DNA of 10,955 bases. It comes from an uncultured Oscillospiraceae bacterium. GTDB taxonomy: Bacteria; Bacillota; Clostridia; Oscillospirales; Oscillospiraceae. Each line of letters starts with the position of its first letter. Positions within the stretch are counted from its first letter, which is position 1. Below the pieces are notes generated by a model that ran no database searches, was not told the origin of the DNA, and saw only the letters and a program-made list of their open reading frames with translations. Made by a program: the position numbers and the translations under genes. Where the stretch lies: positions 1 to 10,955 of the forward strand of contig CAKTOK010000048.1 in the NCBI GenBank assembly GCA_934589835.1, read 5' to 3'. Shown one piece after another: positions 6,084 to 10,955 of the stretch.

Positions 6084-6818
6084 ATGGAAAAGATCGCACT
6101 GGTCACCGGTTCGTCCCGCGGCATTGGCCGCGCCGTAGCGCGGAGGCTGGCAGGAGAGGGCTACGCCGTCTGCATCAACTATTGCCGGCGGCAGGACTGC
6201 GCCGAGACATTGGCGGCGGAGCTGACGGCGGCGGGCTGCCGCGCCATCACCGTGCAGGCCGATGTGTCCGACCGCCGGCAGGTCAACGAGATGGTGCGCC
6301 GGACAGAGGAGGCCTTCGGCCCCGTGTCGCTGCTGGTGAACAACGCGGGCGTGGCGGGACAGGCTCTGTTCCAGGACATCAGCGACGCCCTGTGGCATCG
6401 CTACTTCTCCGTCAACGTGGACGGCGCATTCCATACCACACAGGCTGTGCTGCCCGCCATGCTGCGGGAGCACGCAGGCTGCATCGTCAACATTTCCTCC
6501 ATCTGGGGCCTGCGGGGCGCCAGCTGTGAGGTGACGTATGCCGCCACCAAGGCGGCGCTCATCGGGCTGACCCGTTCGCTGGCGGCGGAGCTGGCGCCCA
6601 CCGGCATCCGCGTCAACTGCGTGGCCCCGGGCGTCATCCGCACCGATATGCTGGACGCCCTGCCGCCGGAGGTGCTGCCGCAGCTGGCGGAGGAGACGCC
6701 GCTGGGCCGCCTGGGTACGCCGGAGGATATCGCGGAGGCGGTAGCCTTTCTGTCGGATGAACGGGCATCGTTCATCACAGGGCAGGTGCTGACCGCCGAC
6801 GGCGGATTCATTCTTTAA
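6084..6818 (+). CDS. Short-chain dehydrogenase/reductase, 3-oxoacyl-ACP reductase (FabG)-like
   Basis: A 244-residue classical SDR, exactly FabG length. The NADP(H)-binding TGSSRGIG is at residues 8-15, NNAG at 86-89, and the catalytic set Asn111, Ser139, Tyr152 and Lys156 (YAATK) is complete; PG..RTDM and the C-terminal FITGQVLTADGG are also present. FabG reduces 3-oxoacyl-ACP with NADPH in fatty acid synthesis, but stand-alone FabG-like proteins also serve as acetoacetyl-CoA, sugar or hydroxysteroid reductases. Here there are no other fatty-acid synthesis genes next to it and it is monocistronic, so a paralogue with another substrate is quite possible. The ATG at 6084 follows an AGGGAG site; the frame opens earlier but inside the promoter. 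Family is certain, exact substrate is not. Confidence 0.92.
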   Translation: MEKIALVTGSSRGIGRAVARRLAGEGYAVCINYCRRQDCAETLAAELTAAGCRAITVQADVSDRRQVNEMVRRTEEAFGPVSLLVNNAGVAGQALFQDISDALWHRYFSVNVDGAFHTTQAVLPAMLREHAGCIVNISSIWGLRGASCEVTYAATKAALIGLTRSLAAELAPTGIRVNCVAPGVIRTDMLDALPPEVLPQLAEETPLGRLGTPEDIAEAVAFLSDERASFITGQVLTADGGFIL

Positions 6819-6851
6819 CCGATCATAAGAGGGATTGCCAAGCATACAGCG

Positions 6852-6886
6852 AATGCCGCACGGCCCATGGGCCGTGCGGCATTTTT
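6852..6886 (+). terminator. Terminator of the FabG-like gene: perfect 32-bp palindrome
   Basis: A perfect palindrome 6852-6883 centred on CCATGG, with T run 6882-6886 at its right edge. It lies between two convergent genes; on the minus strand no T run follows, so it is mainly a plus-strand terminator. Confidence 0.87.
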
Positions 6887-6890
6887 GCGT

Positions 6891-7646
6891 TTACAGATGC
6901 TGCTCCGGCAGGGGAAGGCTGTGCAGCATCACGCGGCCAAAGCAGGTGAGACTGCGGTTGCTGCCGCGGTGGAAGGTCACATCCATGTCGGCGCGGGCAC
7001 GGTTCAGGGAGAAGAGGTACACCATACCGAAGCCATCGCGGCAGTACTGCTTGCACAGCATATCGCCGTCCACACAGAAGATGCCTACATCGCCGTTTTG
7101 CAGGGGGTCGTGGTTTACATAGACGATGCTTCCGTCGGCGATATACGGCGTCATGGAGTCGCCCTGAATGCGGACAGCCAGCTCCGCGCCCATGGGAACA
7201 TCGCCCTCCACGGGGATGAGCGTATAATCCTCGCCGAACACGGGGGCGGCAAAGCCCGCCGCCGCCGGCGACTGATACAGCGGGATGGTGCGGCGTTCCT
7301 GCAAGGGACGGAGACGGTGCTCCTCCTCCACCATGACGCCCAGCGCGTCCACCAATGTATGGACCGTCTGGCGGCCCGTCAGAGGCAGGCGGCGGTATTT
7401 CTCCAGCAGGTGCAGCTCCTCGTCGGAGCAGGTACCGCCCCCGCTGCGGAAGCTGCCGCGGTACAGGTAGTTGGGATCCACCTCCAGCGCATCGAACAGT
7501 CGCAGCAGCACGCCCTCCTTGGGCGCGCTGACGCCGTTTTCGTAGTTGCCGACTGCCGAAAGCGAGACACCCAGCCGCTCCGCCAGCTCTGTGCGGGACA
7601 GCCCCAGCTCCTCCCGCCGTTTACGCAGTTGCTCACAAAAACTCAT
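6891..7646 (-). CDS. XRE-type repressor with S24 (LexA-like) autoprotease domain
   Basis: A 251-residue two-domain repressor. Residues about 5-62 form a lambda-repressor-type HTH (LRKRREELGLSRTELAERLGVS..AVGNYENG). Residues about 118-245 form an S24 peptidase fold: an Ala130-Gly131 cleavage site (AAAGF), nucleophile Ser164 in GDSMTP and general base Lys199 (DMLCKQY). Such proteins bind operators as dimers and cut themselves when stimulated by RecA filaments or other stress, which derepresses targets (LexA, phage CI, HdiR). AGGAGGA precedes the ATG. All catalytic residues are present, so cleavage should work. There are no phage genes around it, so it looks like a stress or domesticated regulator rather than a prophage repressor. 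The spaced palindromes in front of the gene (7722-7800) are its likely binding sites, implying autoregulation. Confidence 0.92.
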   Translation of the reverse strand: MSFCEQLRKRREELGLSRTELAERLGVSLSAVGNYENGVSAPKEGVLLRLFDALEVDPNYLYRGSFRSGGGTCSDEELHLLEKYRRLPLTGRQTVHTLVDALGVMVEEEHRLRPLQERRTIPLYQSPAAAGFAAPVFGEDYTLIPVEGDVPMGAELAVRIQGDSMTPYIADGSIVYVNHDPLQNGDVGIFCVDGDMLCKQYCRDGFGMVYLFSLNRARADMDVTFHRGSNRSLTCFGRVMLHSLPLPEQHL

Positions 7647-7685
7647 AGGCTTCCTCCTCGCCGGCTTTCGACAAATTCTGACTCT

Positions 7686-7714
7686 ATCCTACTCTGAAAT
7701 TTTGAGTTTGTCAA
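7686..7714 (-). promoter_or_regulatory. Promoter of the S24 repressor gene
   Basis: Minus-strand TTGACA (7714-7709), 17-base spacer, TAGGAT (7691-7686); expected start near 7679. A second possible start is the extended -10 TGT-TATAAT (TATAAT at 7723-7718), which lacks a good -35 and overlaps the first operator. Confidence 0.72.
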
Positions 7715-7721
7715 TCCATTA

Positions 7722-7738
7722 TAACAAGAAACTTGTTA
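7722..7738. promoter_or_regulatory. Operator 1, 17-bp palindrome TAACAAG-AAA-CTTGTTA
   Basis: A perfect inverted repeat with a 3-base centre at 7730. It overlaps the possible extended -10 of the repressor gene and lies directly upstream of its TTGACA box. Likely bound by the S24 repressor; inferred from position and symmetry. Confidence 0.7.
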
Positions 7739-7746
7739 AAATAGGC

Positions 7747-7775
7747 TTGACATTACAAGAATCTTGTGATACGCT
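7747..7775 (+). promoter_or_regulatory. Divergent promoter with no sense gene behind it
   Basis: TTGACA at 7747-7752, 17-base spacer, TACGCT at 7770-7775 with TGA directly before it (extended -10). It points right, into the 3' end of the convergent lipoprotein gene. Operator 2 lies inside its spacer, operators 1 and 3 upstream of its -35 and at its start, so it looks like the main repressed promoter. Confidence 0.5.
7755..7767. promoter_or_regulatory. Operator 2, ACAAG-AAT-CTTGT
   Basis: A perfect 5+5 inverted repeat centred at 7761, 31 bp (about three helix turns) from operator 1, inside the spacer of the divergent promoter. Confidence 0.68.
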
Positions 7776-7784
7776 AGGCAAGTC

Positions 7785-7800
7785 AACAAGAAAACTGGTT
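7785..7800. promoter_or_regulatory. Operator 3, degenerate AACAAG-AAAA-CTGGTT
   Basis: The left half equals that of operator 1; the right half has one mismatch and the centre is one base longer (about 7792.5). It continues the 31-bp spacing of the other two sites. Confidence 0.5.
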
Positions 7801-7810
7801 TTTGGGCAGC

Positions 7811-7839
7811 AAAAAGCCGCCGCCCGAGAGGGCGGCGGC
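7811..7839 (-). terminator. Terminator of the lipoprotein gene
   Basis: Perfect 10-bp GC stem (7816-7825 with 7830-7839, loop GAGA), followed on the minus strand by five T (A5 at 7811-7815), ten bases after the stop codon. Confidence 0.9.
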
Positions 7840-7849
7840 GCACAGGTGT

Positions 7850-8878
7850 TCACTCGTCTGCGGCCTCTGTATCCAGCGGATCGATCACGGTCACGTGATC
7901 GCTCAGCAGGTGCGTCTCCGGCCAATAGCGGACGCCGCGGGCGGTAATGGTGCCCTCCCACAGCTGGTACACAATGTTCTCCGGCATCCAGACATCGGCG
8001 GTCAGCGTGCCGCCGGTCAGCAGGACCGTGGGCGGCGCGGCATCGCTCTCGACCGCACTGCTCCAGCCCTCACGGAGGGTGATCTCGCCGCCGCGGCATA
8101 CCAGATAGGGGCAGTCCAGCAGCAGGCCGATAGAGGCTGTACCACCGGCGATACAGGCGTCGCCGGAGACGGTGGCGCGGTCCGCCGTGAGGGAACCGGA
8201 CAGCAGAATCAGACTGGCGGTGTCCGGTGCGGTATTGCCCACCAGTTCCACGGAGGGGCAGGTCACGTCTACACCATCGATGATCAGCGCGGGCAGGGCC
8301 TCCTTGCCGGCGCCGCCCTCCAGCTGCTGGGACAGGGACAGCGTGCCGCTGCCGGTAATGACCACGGTATCAAAGCCGCCGAAGGAGCCTACCTCGTCCC
8401 AACCGGTATCGGCCCAGCAGTTGCCGCTGAGCTCCAGCCACAGGATGCCGCCGGAGGTGCTGCAAAGACTGGGTACATAGCTATTGTCCGCCTTGACGTG
8501 GATGCAGTGGTAGCGCTCGCCGTTCCAGCAGAACCGGCCATAGGCGCCCTCCTCCGAGGCCCTGCCGTCCGTCAGCTCCGGCACGGTCCAGCCCTCGCCG
8601 CCGGCGGCGGCCAGTTGGCCGTATTCCCCCTGATACCACAGGGGCAGGTACTCCGGCGCGCCGTGGGAAGCGGCGGACGCCAGCGGCAGCTTGCTGTCGT
8701 CAGGCGCGATGACTGCCAGTGCTGCATAGTCGTAGTAGCGGCGGCAGACCTCAGGCACGGCGGCAGGCGCTGCCGGCTGCTCCGGCGGCGCGGTCTGCTC
8801 CGGCGGCGCGGTGGTGTCGCCGCAGGCGCACAGCAGCGTCAGCAGCAGCGCGATGAGAAGGCGGGCAGCTTTTTTCAT
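7850..8878 (-). CDS. Secreted lipoprotein of unknown function, probable beta-helix-like repeats
   Basis: A 342-residue protein with a lipoprotein signal peptide: positive MKKAAR, hydrophobic core, and lipobox LCAC with Cys19 as the lipidated residue, so it should be anchored on the outer face of the cytoplasmic membrane. A Pro/Glu-rich linker with TAPPEQ repeated twice follows. From about residue 165 on, short alternating segments (VVITGSGTLSLSQ, ALIIDGVDVTC, LILLSGSLTADRATVSG, PTVLLTGGTLTADV) repeat with Gly-turns, suggesting a right-handed beta-helix or similar ladder as in carbohydrate-active or adhesin-like proteins. No catalytic motif is recognised. SD AGGGGGAT precedes the ATG. The gene is monocistronic, with its own promoter and terminator. 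The fold is inferred from pattern only. A long open frame on the opposite strand is a coding shadow. Confidence 0.82.
   Translation of the reverse strand: MKKAARLLIALLLTLLCACGDTTAPPEQTAPPEQPAAPAAVPEVCRRYYDYAALAVIAPDDSKLPLASAASHGAPEYLPLWYQGEYGQLAAAGGEGWTVPELTDGRASEEGAYGRFCWNGERYHCIHVKADNSYVPSLCSTSGGILWLELSGNCWADTGWDEVGSFGGFDTVVITGSGTLSLSQQLEGGAGKEALPALIIDGVDVTCPSVELVGNTAPDTASLILLSGSLTADRATVSGDACIAGGTASIGLLLDCPYLVCRGGEITLREGWSSAVESDAAPPTVLLTGGTLTADVWMPENIVYQLWEGTITARGVRYWPETHLLSDHVTVIDPLDTEAADE
8777..8812. repeat. Tandem repeat, 2 x 18 bp, in the lipoprotein linker
   Basis: Two identical 18-base units, 8777-8794 and 8795-8812, encode TAPPEQ twice in the linker after the lipidated cysteine. In-frame unit length means copy number could vary without breaking the gene. 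Confidence 0.9.
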
Positions 8879-8922
8879 GGCGATATCCCCCTTATCCGCA
8901 GATATCTTTACAGGATATCACG

Positions 8923-8951
8923 ATTATATAGGAAAATGCAGCGCAAGGCAA
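8923..8951 (-). promoter_or_regulatory. Promoter of the lipoprotein gene
   Basis: Minus-strand TTGCCT (8951-8946), 17-base spacer, perfect TATAAT (8928-8923). Expected start near 8916, in a leader that contains three GATATC sites (8882-8887, 8901-8906, 8914-8919). Confidence 0.8.
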
Positions 8952-9069
8952 TGGCAAAAAGCGTACTGAGCGGTGCATATTCCATTCGGTAGGGGTTTTG
9001 GCATTTGTCAGCCAAGAGGCTGGGAGCATTCCTTATTTTTACGCAGGAGAAGAAGGAGAGTGATCGCGC

Positions 9070-9303
9070 ATGAAACTTGCCGAACTGTCACCGCTGTATG
9101 AGGACAGCGCCCGATGCATCCAGGGACGGATGGAGGAGCTGCGGCTGCGGCTGCGGGCTACCGACGATCCCGAGTGCGCCCGTCAGCTGCGCCGCCGTCT
9201 GGCGGAGCTGCAGCCGCTGCTGCGCCAGTGCCGCCAGCTGGCACAGCTGACGGCCCACTACTACGACAGGAGCTATCACCGCTATGAGCAGTTCACCCTT
9301 TGA
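9070..9303 (+). CDS. Small Arg-rich helical protein, partner of the sigma-like gene
   Basis: A 77-residue protein with no recognised domain. Its middle (residues about 18-60) is Leu/Arg/Gln-rich with heptad-like spacing (MEELRLRLR, CARQLRRRLAELQPLLRQCRQL), so it should form one or two long helices or a coiled coil. The ATG at 9070 follows AAGGAG by 11 bases. Its stop codon lies inside the next gene (20-base overlap), so the two are translationally coupled and probably work together. It could be a co-sigma or anti-sigma-like partner, or an unrelated phage/plasmid-type helper; the sequence does not decide. I see no convincing promoter in the 110 bases upstream, only a small CAGCC/GGCTG hairpin at 9009-9022. 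Confidence 0.72.
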   Translation: MKLAELSPLYEDSARCIQGRMEELRLRLRATDDPECARQLRRRLAELQPLLRQCRQLAQLTAHYYDRSYHRYEQFTL

Positions 9304-9571
9304 TCCCATGGACATCGCCGGTCTGCACCAGTGGATGCGGGAGGAGGCCGGTGACAACAGCCTGCGGCGGCAGCGGCTGCTGCAAAACCTGCCCCGTGCG
9401 ATGGAGCAGGAATTGACGCCGCGGCAGCGGGAAATGCTGGCTCTGTACTACTATGAGAACATGAATATGCGGCAGATCGCCGTGCGGTTGGGGGTCAACA
9501 AATCCACCGTCTCCCGCACACTCTGCCGCGCCAAGCAGAGATTGCAGCATATCTTGCAATACAGCCTCTGA
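9284..9571 (+). CDS. Sigma-70 region 4-like DNA-binding protein
   Basis: A 95-residue protein. Residues about 44-88 match sigma-70 region 4: LTPRQREMLALYYYENMNM, then a helix-turn-helix with IAVRLGVNKSTVSRTLCRAKQRL, the surface that contacts the -35 element. There is no room for regions 2 or 3, so alone it cannot be a full sigma factor. Residues 1-43 are helical and charged. AGGAG lies 11 bases before the ATG at 9284, inside the upstream gene; a later ATG at 9308 lacks a ribosome site. Region 4-only proteins occur as activators on conjugative elements and phages and as half of split sigma factors such as Bacillus SigO/RsoA. Its overlap with a small helical gene makes the second idea attractive, but it is inference. 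Confidence 0.8.
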   Translation: MSSSPFDPMDIAGLHQWMREEAGDNSLRRQRLLQNLPRAMEQELTPRQREMLALYYYENMNMRQIAVRLGVNKSTVSRTLCRAKQRLQHILQYSL

Positions 9572-9587
9572 AAAAAGAAAATAACCC

Positions 9588-9616
9588 TTGACTTTGCAGA
9601 GTTTCGTGCATATAAT
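9588..9616 (+). promoter_or_regulatory. Near-consensus promoter of the YitT-family gene
   Basis: TTGACT (9588-9593), 17-base spacer, TATAAT (9611-9616). Expected start near 9623, 25 bases before the TTG start codon. It excludes upstream start codons for the gene. It begins 17 bases after the sigma-like gene, with no terminator between. Confidence 0.88.
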
Positions 9617-9647
9617 GCCTTTGTTCACCGGAGAGGAGGGAAATAAA

Positions 9648-10535
9648 TTGTCCGTATACAATAAGCTGCTGCATGAGAAGGGGCTGCGTCTGCTGGGCGG
9701 CATCCTCGGCGCGGCGCTGATGGCAACGGCCATCAATCTGTTTATCGTACCTCAGGGCTTTTACGCCGGCGGCGCCTATGGCCTGTGTCAGGTGGTCCGC
9801 ACCCTGTTGGTGACGCGGCGGGGGCTGTCCCTGCCCTTCGATCTGGCGGGACTTTTGTACCTGCTCGTGAACCTGCCCATGTTCTATCTGGCTTATCGCG
9901 GGCTGGGGCGGACATTTTTCGCCAAGGCCACCATCGTCACGGTGGCCAATTCCCTGTTCTCGGCGCTGATCCCCTCGCCGGCAACGCCCATCGTGCCGGA
10001 TCCGCTGACCAGCTGCCTCATTGGCGGCATCGGCGTGGGCTTCGCCGCCGGACTGGTGCTCAGCTGCGGCTGCTCTACCGGCGGGCTGGACATTCTGGGC
10101 CTGTATCTCAGCAAGAGGAACCCCAAATTTACGGTGGGACGCTTCTGCATCTGCTTCAACGTGTGTCTGTATACCCTGTGTCTGGTGCTGTTCAGTGCCA
10201 CGACGGCCATCTATTCCGCCATCTACAACATCCTGAGCAATCTGTTTCTGGACCGGCTGCATCAGCAGAACGTCAGCGTGCAGATGCTGATCTTCACCAA
10301 GAAGAACAATCCGGAGCTGCCCCGCTTCATCATGGACAAGCTGGACCGTGGCGTGACGTACTGGACCGCCCACGGCGCTTATACCGGCGATGAGGTGCAG
10401 GTGCTGTGCGTGTGTCTGTCCAAATACGAGATCGGCACCCTGCAGCAGGTGATGCAGGAGCTGGATCCCCATGCGTTTTTCATCGTGCAGGAGGGCGTCC
10501 ACACCGGCGGCAATTTCCGGCGGCATCTGAACTGA
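9648..10535 (+). CDS. YitT-family membrane protein (DUF161 + DUF2179)
   Basis: A 295-residue membrane protein. About five to six hydrophobic segments fill residues 12-200 (GILGAALMATAINLFIVP..., LLYLLVNLPMFYLAY, GIGVGFAAGLVLSCGCSTGGLDILG, ICFNVCLYTLCLVLF), and a soluble C-terminal domain of about 80 residues follows (VSVQMLIFTKK, a DRGVTYW..GAYTGDEVQVL core, and FFIVQEGVHTGGNF at the end). This is the YitT/YpjC/YqfU layout common in Firmicutes; its function is not established, and transport or sensing is assumed. The TTG at 9648 is the start because AGGAGG lies 8 bases before it and the promoter rules out earlier codons. The unit is closed by a terminator. Cys-rich segment SCGCSTGG is a family feature. 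Confidence 0.9.
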   Translation: MSVYNKLLHEKGLRLLGGILGAALMATAINLFIVPQGFYAGGAYGLCQVVRTLLVTRRGLSLPFDLAGLLYLLVNLPMFYLAYRGLGRTFFAKATIVTVANSLFSALIPSPATPIVPDPLTSCLIGGIGVGFAAGLVLSCGCSTGGLDILGLYLSKRNPKFTVGRFCICFNVCLYTLCLVLFSATTAIYSAIYNILSNLFLDRLHQQNVSVQMLIFTKKNNPELPRFIMDKLDRGVTYWTAHGAYTGDEVQVLCVCLSKYEIGTLQQVMQELDPHAFFIVQEGVHTGGNFRRHLN

Positions 10536-10572
10536 CGAACGGCGGGTTCAAACCGGCCCGCAGCACATTTCC

Positions 10573-10610
10573 AAAAAAGAAGGCCACTCCTTTGGAGTGG
10601 TCTTCTTTTT
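10573..10610 (+). terminator. Terminator of the YitT-family gene
   Basis: Stem CCACTCC/GGAGTGG (10584-10590 with 10594-10600, loop TTT), extended by AAGAAGG pairing with TCTTCTT and by A/T runs, ending in TTTTT at 10606-10610. Probably works on both strands. Confidence 0.92.
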
Positions 10611-10716
10611 GGCTGTCCGCAGGTTTTGCGGTCTGCATTCCCGCATACCGTAAGGAAGGGAATGTGTGCAAGGAAAGCTTTAGTCGAGTTTCCCTTGCGC
10701 GTTCGATCACCTGCCC
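10611..10716. other. Intergenic segment with several hairpins
   Basis: No coding signal. Three stems are visible: CCGCA/TGCGG (10617-10621 with 10627-10631), CATTCCC/GGGAATG (10636-10642 with 10658-10664) and GCAAGGAAA with TTTCCCTTGC (10668-10676 with 10689-10698, one bulge). Could be part of a structured RNA or an intergenic repeat. Confidence 0.4.
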
Positions 10717-10832
10717 GCGGGCGACGAGGCTCGCTCGCGGCGCTGCCGCGCCGCGACACGCACACGGGCACCAAAACGTGCCCCCGGCACGTTTTTCTCG
10801 CTGCGCTCGTGCCCTTTCGAGCCTCGGCCCGC
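10717..10832. repeat. GC-rich structured element bounded by inverted copies of the tRNA-Gly 3' end
   Basis: Left boundary 10717-10733 is identical to 17 bases of the tRNA-Gly gene (10884-10900, acceptor and T arm). Right boundary 10818-10832 is the same sequence inverted, lacking two bases. Between them lie a perfect 8-bp hairpin (10736-10743 with 10748-10755, loop TGCC) and a nested stem GGGCAC/GTGCCC (10766-10771 with 10809-10814) that encloses the hairpin at 10773-10796. It may be a small mobile or repeated element, or a degraded tRNA-derived structure. Confidence 0.5.
10773..10796 (+). terminator. Terminator-like hairpin inside the structured element
   Basis: Stem AAAACGTGCC/GGCACGTTTT (10773-10782 with 10786-10795, loop CCC), ending in five T. 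A/T runs on both sides let it work in either direction. No gene obviously ends here, so it may be a structural part of the element. Confidence 0.6.
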
Positions 10833-10842
10833 AGCGTATCAC

Positions 10843-10878
10843 AAAAAAAAGGACCACCCATTGGGTGGTCCTTTTTTT
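10843..10878 (-). terminator. Bidirectional terminator of tRNA-Gly
   Basis: Perfect 9-bp stem (10851-10859 with 10863-10871, loop of 3) flanked by A8 and T7. On the minus strand its A run begins one base after the encoded CCA of tRNA-Gly. Confidence 0.92.
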
Positions 10879-10879
10879 G

Positions 10880-10955
10880 TGGAGCGGGCGACGAGGCTCG
10901 AACTCGCTACCTCGACCTTGGCAAGGTCGCGCTCTACCAGATGAGCTACGCCCGC
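10880..10955 (-). tRNA. tRNA-Gly(GCC)
   Basis: A complete 76-base cloverleaf on the minus strand: acceptor GCGGGCG/CGCCCGC, D arm GCTC/GAGC, anticodon stem CGACC/GGTCG with loop TTGCCAA (anticodon GCC, glycine codon GGC), T arm GCGAG/CTCGT region with TTCGAGC, discriminator T and encoded CCA. Its 5' base is the last base of the window, so promoter and any tRNA cluster lie outside. Confidence 0.96.

Noticed and set aside
6891..7646. S24 repressor as evidence of a prophage
   Set aside because: No integrase, excisionase, replication, packaging or structural genes are near it; flanking genes are ordinary chromosomal genes.
7691..7707. A fourth operator-like dyad (ACTC...GAGT) centred 31 bp left of operator 1
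   Set aside because: The spacing fits, but the half-sites do not match ACAAG/CTTGT and inner pairs are broken.
7802..8992. 396-codon plus-strand frame opposite the lipoprotein gene, downstream of the divergent promoter
   Set aside because: It starts at a TTG with no ribosome site, its product is Ala/Gly/Arg-rich without a domain, and the minus strand has a signal peptide, lipobox, SD, promoter and terminator. It is not the missing target of the repressor as far as I can see.
9588..9647. Earlier starts for the YitT gene (in-frame codons at 9588 and 9615)
   Set aside because: They lie within the promoter, ahead of the expected transcription start, and have no Shine-Dalgarno sequence.
10379..10861. 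Minus-strand frames (125-160 codons) over the intergenic region before tRNA-Gly
   Set aside because: They cross two terminators and the structured element, have no ribosome site and run antisense into the YitT gene.
10717..10900. Pair of attachment sites (attL/attR) of an integrated element at tRNA-Gly
   Set aside because: The 17-base direct repeat equals a tRNA 3' end, but only 150 bases lie between the copies and there is no integrase gene; at most a relic.

Overview
The window suggests a GC-rich Firmicute, most likely a gut clostridium of the Oscillospiraceae. The base composition is high, yet promoters are classical sigma-A type (TTGACA/TATAAT, almost all with 17-bp spacers), Shine-Dalgarno sites are strong (AGGAGG types), terminators are compact with T runs, and tRNA genes carry an encoded CCA. 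The genes are chromosomal housekeeping and accessory genes. I see no prophage, IS element or CRISPR array.

Layout, left to right. (1) 1-564: the 3' end of an oleate hydratase gene. (2) 577-1049: a strong hairpin, then a short isolated transcription unit with an extended -10 promoter, a 66-codon Cys-rich ORF and an intrinsic terminator. (3) 1128-3646: a two-gene operon of an LctP-family 2-hydroxycarboxylate permease and an L-2-hydroxyacid dehydrogenase that resembles L-2-hydroxyisocaproate dehydrogenase more than ordinary lactate dehydrogenase, closed by a terminator. (4) 3732-4539, minus strand: a small protein of unknown function and a GNAT acetyltransferase, with a promoter. (5) 4650-5586, minus: an IclR-family regulator with its own promoter and terminator. 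(6) 5857-6886: tRNA-Val(GAC) on minus and a FabG-like short-chain dehydrogenase on plus, fired from back-to-back promoters. (7) 6891-7800, minus: a self-cleaving XRE/S24 repressor with an evenly spaced operator array in front of it. (8) 7811-8951, minus: a lipoprotein of unknown function with its own promoter and terminator. (9) 9070-9571, plus: a small helical protein overlapping a region-4-only sigma-like protein. (10) 9588-10610, plus: a YitT-family membrane protein with a near-consensus promoter and a terminator. (11) 10611-10955: a highly structured intergenic segment, a bidirectional terminator and tRNA-Gly(GCC) on minus, ending exactly at the window edge.

The clearest functional unit is the permease plus hydroxyacid dehydrogenase pair, which should move and interconvert a 2-hydroxyacid and its 2-oxoacid with NADH; an IclR regulator lies nearby but nothing in the sequence ties it to that operon. 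The places most worth a second look are the phased operator array of the S24 repressor, whose divergent promoter has no sense gene behind it; the sigma-region-4 gene with its overlapping partner, which could be a split sigma factor; the structured element before tRNA-Gly bounded by inverted copies of the tRNA 3' end; and the small Cys-rich ORF that may be the leader of the permease operon.
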